Assembly: GCF_947495275.1 (NCBI RefSeq)
Contig: NZ_CANLYL010000007.1
Location: 186,001-250,000 of the forward strand
Origin: an uncultured Roseobacter sp.
Lineage (GTDB): Bacteria > Pseudomonadota > Alphaproteobacteria > Rhodobacterales > Rhodobacteraceae
Direction: 5' to 3'
DNA length: 64,000 bases
In this document: in pieces, positions 1 through 10,523 of the stretch
How the letters are laid out: every line of letters starts with the position of its first letter
How positions within the stretch are numbered: position 1 is the first letter of the stretch
Program-made: the position numbers and the translations under genes
The notes under the pieces: generated by a model
Told to the model about the DNA's origin: nothing
Seen by the model: only the letters and a program-made list of their open reading frames with translations
Databases searched by the model: none

Positions 1-1324
<1,324 letters not shown>

Positions 1325-1398
1325 GACCTGAAGGTAATTTGCCCGAAATCTGCGGCAGGGTTTGCCCAGGCTGACGAAGGGGCAGGAGACGCCAAGAA

Positions 1399-2301
1399 AT
1401 GGCAACGGACCGATCGAATAGCAGCGAATTTACCGGCCCGGTACGTCGGCTGCTGCTGAGCGTCCTGGTTTTGTGTCTTTTGGGCATTTTTCTGGTCTGG
1501 CGCATCGACAGCCCGCGTGTGGAGCGGTTCCGTGCGCAGGTCGCCGACCGCTTTGTCCCCAACCTTGAATGGGCCATGGCTCCGGTTACCGGTGTCGTCA
1601 ACCTGCTACAGGATTTTCAAAGCTACCAGCGGCTGGCTGAGCAAAACAGCGAGCTGCGATCTGAACTGCGCCGGATGCAAGCCTGGAAAGAGGCCGCATT
1701 GCAGCTGGAGCAGGAGAACGCCCGCCTGCTGGATTTGAACAAGGTTCGGCTGGATCCCCGGTTGACGTATATTACCGGCGTTGTTCTGGCAGATAGCGGA
1801 TCGCCTTTTCGTCAATCGGTGCTGCTAAACGTCGGTGCCCGCGATGGGGTCGTTGACGGGTGGGCCACGATGGATGGCATTGGGGTCGTTGGGCGCATCT
1901 CGGGAGTTGCGCAGAACACCGCGCGCGTGATTTTGCTGACCGATGCCTCCAGTCGTATTCCGGCGATCATCCAACCCTCCGGGCAGAGGGTGATCGTGTC
2001 GGGCGACAATACCTCCGCACCTCCCATCGACTTTCTCGAAGATAGTGATCTGGTACGACCGGGACACCGTGTCATCAGCTCAGGCGATGGCGGTGTTTTC
2101 CCCGCCGGGCTTCTGATCGGTCAGGTCGCCTCCGATCCGGCCGGTAAACTGCGCGTGCGGCTGGCCGCCGATTACCAACGGCTGGAGTTTCTTCGGGTGC
2201 TGCGCCACCACGGCACCGATCCGGTCACTGACACGGCCCGTATCATCGGCCCTCAATTGCCCACCCCCGCTCAGATAGCACAAGAGGAGGTCAGCCAATG
2301 A
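1399..2301 (+). CDS. mreC: Rod shape-determining protein MreC
   Basis: Bitopic inner-membrane protein linking cytoplasmic MreB to periplasmic wall synthases. A short cytoplasmic N-terminus is followed by one membrane segment (about residues 16-34), a periplasmic coiled coil rich in Gln/Glu/Leu (about 75-115) that drives dimerisation in this family, and the beta-rich MreC domain to about residue 280. The 300-residue length is typical. It starts 74 bases after mreB and overlaps mreD by four bases (ATGA), which suggests translational coupling. Confidence 0.96.
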   Translation: MATDRSNSSEFTGPVRRLLLSVLVLCLLGIFLVWRIDSPRVERFRAQVADRFVPNLEWAMAPVTGVVNLLQDFQSYQRLAEQNSELRSELRRMQAWKEAALQLEQENARLLDLNKVRLDPRLTYITGVVLADSGSPFRQSVLLNVGARDGVVDGWATMDGIGVVGRISGVAQNTARVILLTDASSRIPAIIQPSGQRVIVSGDNTSAPPIDFLEDSDLVRPGHRVISSGDGGVFPAGLLIGQVASDPAGKLRVRLAADYQRLEFLRVLRHHGTDPVTDTARIIGPQLPTPAQIAQEEVSQ

Positions 2302-2837
2302 GCGAGCTTCCTCAAACCAGACTTTGGACAATGCGTCTCGGCTTCACCTTGCTGGTGTGTGTCATCCTGTTTTTCCACCTTTTGCCACTCGACACGACGC
2401 CGCGCCGGTGGGTTGGGCCGGATCTACTTTTGGCCTTCGCTTGTGCGTGGTCAATTCGGCGTCCCGAATACGTTCCAGCGATTGCCCTCGCATTGCTTTT
2501 TTTGTTGGCCGATCTCCTATTGCAACGCCCCCCCGGACTTTGGGCGCTTCTGGCACTTGTGGCATGCGAAAGGCTGAAAAACCGCGCGCGGGGACTGCGT
2601 GACACAGGGTTTGCCCGCGAATGGCTTACGGTTTGCATTGTGGTGGCAGGCGTCGCTTTGGCATATCGCGCGCTTTTGATAATCACCTTGGTGGAATTGC
2701 CTGCCTTTGGCTTGACCCTGTTCGAGACGATCATGACAATGCTCTTCTATCCGCTTGTCGTCGCGGTCACCCATGGGTTGATGCGCGTGCGCAAGGCCAT
2801 GCCCGGCGACATGGATGGGTCAGGAGGCCGAATATGA
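2298..2837 (+). CDS. mreD: Rod shape-determining protein MreD
   Basis: Small polytopic inner-membrane protein of the elongasome. The 179 residues consist almost entirely of hydrophobic segments, about five or six, separated by short charged loops such as TTPRRW and KNRARG, which fits MreD. Family sequences diverge strongly, so identity rests on topology plus position between mreC (four-base overlap) and the PBP2 gene. Confidence 0.9.
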   Translation: MSELPQTRLWTMRLGFTLLVCVILFFHLLPLDTTPRRWVGPDLLLAFACAWSIRRPEYVPAIALALLFLLADLLLQRPPGLWALLALVACERLKNRARGLRDTGFAREWLTVCIVVAGVALAYRALLIITLVELPAFGLTLFETIMTMLFYPLVVAVTHGLMRVRKAMPGDMDGSGGRI

Positions 2838-2868
2838 AACACTCCGCCTTTCGATCAGGGGTTCTAGG

Positions 2869-4812
2869 ATGAAAAAAACCCGCGCGGAAACAGACTTCAG
2901 CCATCGCCGCATCACGCGGCGTGCGGCCTTGCTGGGCGGCGCACAGCTGTTGTTTATTGGCGGGCTCGCGGCACGCATGCGGTTCCTGCAGGTTGATCAG
3001 GCGGATCAGTTTCGGCTTTTGGCCGAGGAAAACCGGATCAATGTTCGTCTTATCCCGCCATCGCGCGGCGAAGTTTTCGACCGCAATGGCCTCAGGCTTG
3101 CACAGAATGCGCCATCCTACCGCATCGTGATTGTGCGCGAGGATGCAGGGGATACCGATCTCGTCCTTGAAAGGCTTTCCAGGATCATTGCATTGGACGA
3201 AGAGACGTTAGAGCGTACAAGGCTGGAATTAAAAAGATCGCCCTCCTTCCTGCCCGTCACGATTGCGGAAGATGTCAGTTGGGATGACATCAGCCGTGTC
3301 TCTGTGAATGCACCGGCACTGCCTGGCGTCACGCCGGAGGTCGGGTTGAGCCGAGTTTACCCGCAAGGGTCTGATTTTGCGCATGTATTGGGTTATGTCG
3401 GCCCGGTATCAGATTATGATCTGGAAAAAATCACCGATCCCGAGCCCGTATTGCGCATCCCCCGCTTTCAGATTGGCAAGGTCGGCGTGGAAACGAAACT
3501 GGAACCGATGCTGCGCGGGAAAGCCGGCGCGAAAAGGGTCGAGGTCAATGCTGCCGGACGGGTCATGCGCGAGATTGATCGGCGCGAAGGCACCCCGGGG
3601 TCTGATCTGCAACTGACCATCGATGCGAAACTGCAGGGCTATGTTCAGGCCCGTTTGAGCGAGGAAAGCGCAAGTGCCGTTGTCATCGACTGCGACAACG
3701 GAGATCTTGTTGCCTGCGCATCAGCACCCACGTTTGATCCCAATCTCTTCGTCCGAGGTATCTCTGTCAAAGACTACAAATCCCTGACGGAAAACAAGTA
3801 TCGGCCGCTCGCAAGCAAGACTGTGCAGGGTCTCTACCCTCCCGGGTCGACCTTCAAAATGATGACGGCTATGGCGGCTCTGGAAGCTGGCCTGATAGGG
3901 CCCGACGAAACAGTATACTGCCCCGGGCATCTGACGGTTTCAGGTCGCCGTTTCCACTGCTGGAAACGAGCTGGGCACGGCTGGGTCGATCTGCAAACCT
4001 CTCTCAAACGCTCTTGCGACGTCTACTATTATGATCTGGCCATCAAGATTGGGATCGAAAAAATCTCTGCCATGGCAAAGCGTTTCGGCCTCGGCATCCG
4101 GCATGACGTCCCGATGTCTGCCGTTGCACAAGGGATCGCGCCAACGATGGATTGGAAGGCAACCAATTACGGTCAAGACTGGCGCGTTGGTGACACGGTA
4201 AATGTCTCGATTGGCCAAGGATTTATGCTGGCCTCACCGATGCAGCTGGCGGTGATGAGCGCCCGTATCGCCACTGGTCGCGCGGTAGAGCCGCGCCTGA
4301 TCAAGTCAATCGATGGGGTTGAAACGCCCTCTCGCGGTGGCGAAGATCTCGGTTTGAATGAAAATAATCTGCGAAAAATGCGCCGCGCCATGAACGCTGT
4401 CGTCAATGATCGTCGCGGCACTGCCTATGGCTCCCGGATCATCGAGGACACCATGCGCATGGCGGGGAAAACCGGCACCAGTCAAGTGCGCAACATCACA
4501 GCAGCCGAACGGCGTGCGGGCGTCATTCGTAATGAAGATTTGCCTTGGGAACGGCGCGATCACGCTTTGTTTGTAAGCTTCGCCCCGATTGATAAACCAA
4601 AATACGCCGCTGCTGTTGTGGTCGAGCATGGTGGTGGGGGCTCGAAAGCAGCAGCCCCCATTGCACGCGACATCATGCTGCAAGCGCTTTACGGCGCTGC
4701 CCCGCCGCTTGAGGCCTACCCCGCCAAAGATCGCGAACGCATTGATTTACAGCAGGAAAAACTCCGCGATATGCAACCTCAGGCTTCCTTCATCGGGCGG
4801 GATCAGGCATGA
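2869..4812 (+). CDS. mrdA: Penicillin-binding protein 2 (elongasome transpeptidase)
   Basis: Class B PBP that cross-links peptidoglycan during cell elongation, working with RodA. I start it at ATG 2869 (MKKTRAETDF), since an in-frame upstream ATG at 2815 lies inside mreD and would put 18 non-conserved residues ahead of the cytoplasmic tail. The protein has 647 residues: N-terminal tail, a membrane anchor (about 19-40), a PBP dimerisation domain, and the transpeptidase domain with catalytic S327 in STFK, SCD at 382-384 and KTGTSQ at 534-539. Overlaps mrdB by four bases. Confidence 0.96.
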   Translation: MKKTRAETDFSHRRITRRAALLGGAQLLFIGGLAARMRFLQVDQADQFRLLAEENRINVRLIPPSRGEVFDRNGLRLAQNAPSYRIVIVREDAGDTDLVLERLSRIIALDEETLERTRLELKRSPSFLPVTIAEDVSWDDISRVSVNAPALPGVTPEVGLSRVYPQGSDFAHVLGYVGPVSDYDLEKITDPEPVLRIPRFQIGKVGVETKLEPMLRGKAGAKRVEVNAAGRVMREIDRREGTPGSDLQLTIDAKLQGYVQARLSEESASAVVIDCDNGDLVACASAPTFDPNLFVRGISVKDYKSLTENKYRPLASKTVQGLYPPGSTFKMMTAMAALEAGLIGPDETVYCPGHLTVSGRRFHCWKRAGHGWVDLQTSLKRSCDVYYYDLAIKIGIEKISAMAKRFGLGIRHDVPMSAVAQGIAPTMDWKATNYGQDWRVGDTVNVSIGQGFMLASPMQLAVMSARIATGRAVEPRLIKSIDGVETPSRGGEDLGLNENNLRKMRRAMNAVVNDRRGTAYGSRIIEDTMRMAGKTGTSQVRNITAAERRAGVIRNEDLPWERRDHALFVSFAPIDKPKYAAAVVVEHGGGGSKAAAPIARDIMLQALYGAAPPLEAYPAKDRERIDLQQEKLRDMQPQASFIGRDQA

Positions 4813-5948
4813 GCTATCTTGAATATGCGGTCAAAACAGCGCCGACCGGCTTTCGCAAGATCCTCCATCTGAACTGGCCCGTCGCCATCCTGCTCGCATC
4901 GGTCTCCGGCGCGGGTTTCTTGATGCTTTATTCCGTAGCGGGCGGGTCGTTCAGCCCCTGGGCCGAACCTCAGATGAAGCGGTTTTTGATGGGGTTCGTC
5001 CTGATGCTCGGCGTCGCCATGGTGCCGATCTGGTTTTGGCGCAGTTTGGCGGGAATTGCCTATCTGGTCACCATCGGGTTGCTCGTCGCGGTGGAGCTTT
5101 TCGGCACGGTGGGTATGGGCGCTCAGCGCTGGATTGACTTGGGGTTCATGCGCCTTCAACCCTCAGAGTTGATGAAGATCACGCTGGTGATGTTTCTGGC
5201 CGCTTATTACGATTGGTTGCCCGCCAAACGCACGTCCCACCCATTCTGGGTCATTTTGCCTGTCATCGTCATTATTATCCCGACGTTTTTGGTACTGCGT
5301 CAGCCAGATCTTGGCACATCCATTTTGCTGCTGGCCGCCGGGGGCGGTTTGATGTTTCTGGCCGGTGTTCACTGGGCATATTTTGCCGCCGTTCTGGCCA
5401 GCGCGATCGGCCTCGTCACGACCGTGTTCAAATCGCGCGGGACGTCCTGGCAACTGATCAAAGACTATCAGTTCCGCCGTATTGATACATTTCTCGATCC
5501 CAGCTCTGATCCGCTGGGTGCAGGATATCACATTACGCAATCCAAGATCGCACTGGGGTCAGGGGGGTGGACCGGGCGCGGCTTTATGCAAGGAACCCAA
5601 AGCCGCCTGAATTTCCTGCCTGAAAAACATACCGATTTCATCTTCACCACCCTGGCGGAGGAATTCGGATTTCTGGGTGGTTTTTCCTTGCTGGGCCTCT
5701 ACGCGCTGATCATCGTTTTTTGCGTCTGGTCCGCCCTGATGAACAAGGATCGATTTTCATCCCTTCTCATTCTGGGCATCGCGCTCAACTTCTTTTTGTT
5801 CTTTGCCGTGAACATGTCGATGGTCATGGGGCTGGCACCGGTTGTCGGGGTACCTTTGCCTCTCGTCAGCTACGGTGGTTCGGCCATGCTCGTGTTGATG
5901 CTGGCGTTCGGACTGATGCAGAGCGCCCATGTCCATCGCCTCAGGTAG
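4809..5948 (+). CDS. mrdB: Rod shape-determining protein RodA (SEDS glycosyltransferase)
   Basis: Polytopic SEDS-family peptidoglycan polymerase that pairs with PBP2. The 379 residues carry about ten membrane segments and family motifs including GMGAQRWIDLG with LQPSELMKI after it, RQPDLGTS, LPEKHTDFIFTTLAEEFG and the C-terminal PLVSYGGSAML. It is the last gene of the elongasome block; the next gene starts nine bases after its stop but belongs to unrelated metabolism. Confidence 0.97.
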   Translation: MSYLEYAVKTAPTGFRKILHLNWPVAILLASVSGAGFLMLYSVAGGSFSPWAEPQMKRFLMGFVLMLGVAMVPIWFWRSLAGIAYLVTIGLLVAVELFGTVGMGAQRWIDLGFMRLQPSELMKITLVMFLAAYYDWLPAKRTSHPFWVILPVIVIIIPTFLVLRQPDLGTSILLLAAGGGLMFLAGVHWAYFAAVLASAIGLVTTVFKSRGTSWQLIKDYQFRRIDTFLDPSSDPLGAGYHITQSKIALGSGGWTGRGFMQGTQSRLNFLPEKHTDFIFTTLAEEFGFLGGFSLLGLYALIIVFCVWSALMNKDRFSSLLILGIALNFFLFFAVNMSMVMGLAPVVGVPLPLVSYGGSAMLVLMLAFGLMQSAHVHRLR

Positions 5949-5957
5949 TTTTCTGGA

Positions 5958-6890
5958 ATGACCATCAACGTATTGTTCGCCGCCCATATTGATCGTTGGG
6001 AGACTTACCGGAGCCCGTTGAAATCCGCGTTTTCGACGCTTGGCCTCAGCGTACACCTATCGCCGGAGATTGCGGCCGCAGAGGTCGATTACATCGTCTA
6101 CGCGCCCAATTCTCCGCTTCAGGATTTCACCCCTTTCAAACGCGCCAAAGCCGTGCTGAATCTATGGGCCGGGGTCGAAGCTGTGGTGGACAACGAAACC
6201 CTGAACATCCCGCTCGCCCGCATGGTTGATCCCGGGATGACACAGTCGATGACGGAATGGGTTGTTGGTCATGTCATGCGATACCATCTTGGGATGGATC
6301 GCCACATCAACAATCCTGATCACACCTGGGAACCGCATACGCCGGCCTTGGCGGCGGAGCGTCGCGTTTGCATCCTGGGCCTGGGCGCGCTTGGCAGTTC
6401 AGTGGCCCAAACACTCAAAAGTCTTGATTTTGATGTGAGCGGATGGAGCCGCCGACCCAAATCAATAAGCGAATTGACCCTGTATCACGGAGCCAACGGC
6501 TTGGCAGATGCGCTTTCCAATGCCGAGATTCTGATCTTATTGATGCCCGATACGCCGGAGACAGAAAACACGCTCAACGCAAAAACCCTCGCCCAGTTGC
6601 CTGACGGGGCATTTATCATCAATCCCGGGCGGGGACCGCTGATCGACGACGCCGCTCTTCTGACAGCTTTGGACAGTGGCAAAATCGCGCATGCAACGCT
6701 CGATGTGTTTCGAACCGAGCCCTTGCCGCAAGATCACCCATTCTGGACCCATCCGCATGTCACGGTGACCCCTCATGTTGCGGCAGAAACGCGGCCAATC
6801 ACGGCCTCTCAGGTCATTGCCGAAAACGTGCGGCGCGGCGAGGCAGGTGAACCCTTCATGCACCTTGTTGACCGCGCCAACGGCTACTGA
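5958..6890 (+). CDS. D-2-hydroxyacid dehydrogenase, GhrA-like glyoxylate/hydroxypyruvate reductase
   Basis: NAD(P)H-dependent reductase of 2-keto acids, with glyoxylate or hydroxypyruvate as likely substrates by family. The Rossmann motif GLGALG lies at 141-146. The catalytic set is in place: R225 in NPGRGPLID, E254 in FRTEPLP, and H273 in TPHVAAETRP. The length (310) and the short N-terminal substrate domain with NLWAGVEAV are typical of the GhrA subgroup rather than of larger phosphoglycerate dehydrogenases. It sits nine bases after mrdB and may be read through from that operon. Substrate choice is inference. Confidence 0.88.
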   Translation: MTINVLFAAHIDRWETYRSPLKSAFSTLGLSVHLSPEIAAAEVDYIVYAPNSPLQDFTPFKRAKAVLNLWAGVEAVVDNETLNIPLARMVDPGMTQSMTEWVVGHVMRYHLGMDRHINNPDHTWEPHTPALAAERRVCILGLGALGSSVAQTLKSLDFDVSGWSRRPKSISELTLYHGANGLADALSNAEILILLMPDTPETENTLNAKTLAQLPDGAFIINPGRGPLIDDAALLTALDSGKIAHATLDVFRTEPLPQDHPFWTHPHVTVTPHVAAETRPITASQVIAENVRRGEAGEPFMHLVDRANGY

Positions 6891-6892
6891 GC

Positions 6893-8908
6893 TTACTCCG
6901 CCGCCAGGCCACGCCCTTTCAGTAAGGCTTCGACCCCCGGCAAACGCCCCCGGAACGCGGTGTAGAGTTCCGCCGCATCGCGACTGCCGCCGGTTGACAG
7001 AATATGTTCTTCGAGCGCCTGCGCCCGTTCGGGATCAAATGCGCCGCCAGCCTCCTCGAAGGCTTCAAAGGCGTCCGCATCCATCACCTCCGACCACATG
7101 TAACTGTAGTACCCGCTGGAATACCCGTCGCCCGCAAAGACATGCGCAAAATGCGGCGTTGCATGGCGCATCGTGATCGCACCAGGCATACCCAATGCGG
7201 CAAGCACTTCCGTCTGTTTCTTCATCGGATCTTTGGGAGCATCGCCATCGTGGAAGGACAGATCAACAAGCGCTGAAGCGACATATTCAACTGTTTGAAA
7301 CCCCATGTCATAGGTCGCTGCTGCCAACACGCGTTCCAGCATATCTTCGGGCATAGGCGCGCCGGTTTGGGCGTGGGTTGCAAACTCTGCCAGAACGGCC
7401 GGCACATCGAGCCAATGTTCATAAAGCTGGCTTGGCAGTTCGACAAAATCCCGTGCAACGGAAGTTCCGGAAACGGTCTCGTAGGTCACGTTGGAAAGCA
7501 TCTGATGCAACGCGTGACCAAATTCATGGAAAAGCGTGCGCGCATCGTCATAGGAGAGCAAAGCCGGATCACCCTTGGCGAAATTGCACACATTCAACAC
7601 TACGGGCGTTTGCACTTTCGGGAATTTCGCCTGCGACCGTATGGCAGAGCACCATGCGCCAGAGCGTTTTGATCCGCGCGCAAAGTAGTCCCCGACGAAC
7701 ACCGCCACATGGTGCCCGTCCCGTGTGACCTCCCAGGCCCTGCAGTCAGGATGATAAAGTGCCACCTCCAGCGGCTTGAATTCCAGCCGGAAAAGCCGCG
7801 TTGCACAGGAAAAAGCCGCGTCAATCATACGGTCGAGCTGGAAGTAGGGTTTCAGGGCAGCCTCATCCAGATCATGCTCGATCACCCGGCGTTTTTCGGA
7901 ATAATAGCGCCAGTCCCAGGGTGCCAATGGCCCGTTCACACCGTCTTCCTGCATCATGCGGGTCAAGATTTCGGCATCCGCCTCGGCCCGCTGTCGCGCA
8001 GGCGCCCATACCGCCATCAGCAGGTCCCGCACGGCCTCAGGGGACTTGGCCATTTCTGTTTCCAGCTTGTAGGCGGCGAAATTCTCATAGCCGAGGAGTT
8101 TTGCACGTTCCTCGCGCAAACTCAGTATCTCTGCCGCGATGTCGCGATTATCCGTATCACCGCCGTTGGCCCCGCGTGCTGTCCAGGCGGCGAAGGCCTT
8201 TTCGCGCAAATCTCTTCGCTCGGAAAACTGCAAAAACGGCACAATCAACGACCGCGACAAGGTGACAACCGGACCGCCCGCCTGCTTTTCTTCCCCGGCG
8301 GCACGGGCGGCGTCAACTACGAAATCAGGTAATCCTTTCATGTCGCTTTCTGAGAGGGGCATGAACCAATCCCGCTCATCGGCCAGCAGGTTTTGGGTAA
8401 ACTTGGTGCCAAGTGTAGCCAGCCGTCCCTTGATCTGCTTCATGCGCTCTTTTTGATCTGCGGACAAAGCGGCACCGGATCGCACAAATCCGCGGTGGGT
8501 CAACAAAAGAACCCGTGATTGTTCTGGCGCCAACGCCAATGTATCGCGTTGGCTCCAGACCTCGGCGACCCGCGCGAACAAGGCCTCATTGCTCGAAATT
8601 TCCGAAAAATGAGCTGCAAGCAGGGGGGAGAACTGCCGCTGCAAATCCTCTCTTGTCGGGTTGCTATCTGCTCCGGCAACGTTGAAGAAAACCCCCAGAA
8701 CCGTGTCCAGCATCTTGCCCGCTGCCTCCAGCGCCTCAATCGTATTGGCAAAAGTCGCTGGTGCGTCCGTCGTTGCTATGGCATCAATTTCAGCCGCATG
8801 TTGCGCCAACGCCCCCTCGACAGCCGGGGCGAAATCTTCGTCCGTGATCTGATCAAAAGGGGGAATCTGAAAAGGTGTCTTCCAGTCTTGTAGCAACGGA
8901 TTTTTCAT
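6893..8908 (-). CDS. M3-family zinc metallopeptidase (oligopeptidase A / peptidyl-dipeptidase Dcp type)
   Basis: Cytosolic zinc peptidase that degrades short peptides. The 671-residue length fits the OpdA/Dcp group. The active site is plain: HEFGH at 461-465, with the third zinc ligand E490 in DFVELPSQ. The C-terminal DGYSSGYYSYMWSEV stretch is the substrate-binding loop typical of the family. No signal peptide. It is preceded by a good ribosome site (AAGGAG) and lies 74 bases after the ThiF-like gene on the same strand. Dipeptidyl carboxypeptidase and oligopeptidase A activities cannot be told apart from the sequence alone. Confidence 0.94.
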   Translation of the reverse strand: MKNPLLQDWKTPFQIPPFDQITDEDFAPAVEGALAQHAAEIDAIATTDAPATFANTIEALEAAGKMLDTVLGVFFNVAGADSNPTREDLQRQFSPLLAAHFSEISSNEALFARVAEVWSQRDTLALAPEQSRVLLLTHRGFVRSGAALSADQKERMKQIKGRLATLGTKFTQNLLADERDWFMPLSESDMKGLPDFVVDAARAAGEEKQAGGPVVTLSRSLIVPFLQFSERRDLREKAFAAWTARGANGGDTDNRDIAAEILSLREERAKLLGYENFAAYKLETEMAKSPEAVRDLLMAVWAPARQRAEADAEILTRMMQEDGVNGPLAPWDWRYYSEKRRVIEHDLDEAALKPYFQLDRMIDAAFSCATRLFRLEFKPLEVALYHPDCRAWEVTRDGHHVAVFVGDYFARGSKRSGAWCSAIRSQAKFPKVQTPVVLNVCNFAKGDPALLSYDDARTLFHEFGHALHQMLSNVTYETVSGTSVARDFVELPSQLYEHWLDVPAVLAEFATHAQTGAPMPEDMLERVLAAATYDMGFQTVEYVASALVDLSFHDGDAPKDPMKKQTEVLAALGMPGAITMRHATPHFAHVFAGDGYSSGYYSYMWSEVMDADAFEAFEEAGGAFDPERAQALEEHILSTGGSRDAAELYTAFRGRLPGVEALLKGRGLAAE

Positions 8909-8982
8909 GGATATCTCCTTTGAGGCACAAGCTAGGCCGCACCTACTGGATGCACAACCACCCCCCTTGTTCTTTTCCAGCG

Positions 8983-10047
8983 TCAGCCCGTTCCTGCTTG
9001 CGCGATCCCGCAGGTCGGGCAGTCTTCCCGGCGCGCGACTGAAATGGTCCGGCTTTCACCGTAAAGCGCGTCGTATATGACCATCTGTCCGCGCAGGGCC
9101 GCACCCGCGCCAGTGATAATCTTGAGAGCTTCAGCGGCCATCATCGCCCCAATGACGCCGGGCAAGGGGCTCAGAACACCCGCCTCCGCGCAGGATGGTG
9201 CCAAATGGGGGGCCGGTGCTTGCGGGAAAATACAACGATAGCAAGGCGCGCCATTTGCCGGATCGAGCACACTGAGCTGTCCTTCCCACTGGCTGAGCGC
9301 GCCGGAGATAAGTGGGATTTTGCGCGCCACCGCGACGCTGTTGGTCAGATATCGCGTCTCAAAATTATCGGTTCCATCCAAGACAAGATCATAATCTGCA
9401 AAGAGCTCGGCCGCGATGTCTTTGGTCAAACGCCGGTGATAGGGACGTATGGTCACGTGAGGATTTTGCGCGATCATCTCTGATTGGGCGGAGAACACTT
9501 TGGGCGTCCCGATCGCCGCATCTTTGTGGATGACCTGACGTTGCAGGTTCGCGTTCTCAACCACATCGTCATCAATCACGCCAATTGTACCTACCCCGGC
9601 AGCTGCCAGATATTGCAAGGCGGGCGCGCCCAGACCCCCTGCGCCGACCACCAGAACGCGAGCCTCTTTGATCTTTTTTTGCCCCGGGCCGCCGATTTCA
9701 CGCAGGACGAAATGGCGGGCGTAACGATTGAGTTCCGTATCGCTGAAAGCAGGCTTGGGGCCGTCGGTCTGGGGCGGTACCTGGGCCGCATCCGCCTTTG
9801 TGCGGAGAGCTTTTAGAACCCGCCGATAAACCAGCACTATGACTGCAAAGCCTCCAATAAGAAGCCAGGGTGCGGCGCTGCCACCTGTCGCGAGACGCAG
9901 CGCGTTACCGGTGGGTAACGTGAGTTGAATGATCAAAACTCCTACGTAAAGAACCGCGAGCATCATCAACCGTGTTGAACGGGGGGCGCCCATGAGCGCG
10001 CCGAGCCCCCAAAGCGTTGCCGCCATGATCAGGACTAACAGCATCAA
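8983..10047 (-). CDS. ThiF/MoeB/HesA-family adenylyltransferase with N-terminal membrane segments
   Basis: E1-like enzyme that adenylates the C-terminus of a small sulfur-carrier protein such as MoaD or ThiS. The ATP-binding GAGGLG is at 135-140, followed by the family stretch [14 protein letters not shown] and [11 protein letters not shown]. Two CxxC pairs (C269/C272 and C343/C346) would bind structural zinc. C286 in [11 protein letters not shown] is the usual reactive cysteine. About 80 residues precede the enzyme domain and contain roughly three hydrophobic segments (2-20, 26-44, 58-75), so this copy is predicted to sit at the inner membrane. No rhodanese domain follows. It overlaps dut by four bases. 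Partner protein unknown. Confidence 0.86.
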   Translation of the reverse strand: MMLLVLIMAATLWGLGALMGAPRSTRLMMLAVLYVGVLIIQLTLPTGNALRLATGGSAAPWLLIGGFAVIVLVYRRVLKALRTKADAAQVPPQTDGPKPAFSDTELNRYARHFVLREIGGPGQKKIKEARVLVVGAGGLGAPALQYLAAAGVGTIGVIDDDVVENANLQRQVIHKDAAIGTPKVFSAQSEMIAQNPHVTIRPYHRRLTKDIAAELFADYDLVLDGTDNFETRYLTNSVAVARKIPLISGALSQWEGQLSVLDPANGAPCYRCIFPQAPAPHLAPSCAEAGVLSPLPGVIGAMMAAEALKIITGAGAALRGQMVIYDALYGESRTISVARREDCPTCGIAQAGTG

Positions 10048-10514
10048 TCGCCTCCGGTTGAGCCAAATCCACCGACCCCGCGCGCCGTCTCGCTAAGCTG
10101 TTGAGATATTTCAAATCGACCGCGAACAACCGGAGCAACAACCAGTTGCGCAATACGCATGCCATGGGTCACAACAAATGCACCCTCACCCGCGTTCAAC
10201 AGGATCACGCCAACGGGTCCACGATAATCGCTGTCAATTGTGCCCGGGCTATTGACCAACATGATGCCATGCTTCAACGCAAGCCCGGAACGAGGGCGCA
10301 CCTGAACCTCATACCCCTCCGGAATTTCAATCTGGAAACCCGTAGGAACCAACGCCCGCGCACCCGGCTGTAATGTCACCGCACCATGGAGCAGATTTGC
10401 GCGTACATCTGCGCCAGCAGCTCCCGCCGTCTGATAGGTGGGTAGCGGCACCTCGCGGTCCGCCCCGTCGACCCAGGTCACTTTGATCTGAACCAAAATA
10501 TCACCCTCTGCCAC
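10044..10514 (-). CDS. dut: Deoxyuridine 5'-triphosphate nucleotidohydrolase (dUTPase)
   Basis: Trimeric enzyme hydrolysing dUTP to dUMP and pyrophosphate, keeping uracil out of DNA and feeding dTMP synthesis. All five family motifs are seen in 156 residues: AGADVR (33-38), RPRSGLA (73-79), GTIDSDYRG (91-99, with the catalytic Asp), RIAQLV (120-125) and the C-terminal glycine-rich arm [10 protein letters not shown] (145-154). It follows coaBC by nine bases, an arrangement common in proteobacteria. Confidence 0.97.
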   Translation of the reverse strand: MAEGDILVQIKVTWVDGADREVPLPTYQTAGAAGADVRANLLHGAVTLQPGARALVPTGFQIEIPEGYEVQVRPRSGLALKHGIMLVNSPGTIDSDYRGPVGVILLNAGEGAFVVTHGMRIAQLVVAPVVRGRFEISQQLSETARGVGGFGSTGGD

Positions 10515-10523
10515 AGGTAAAAA

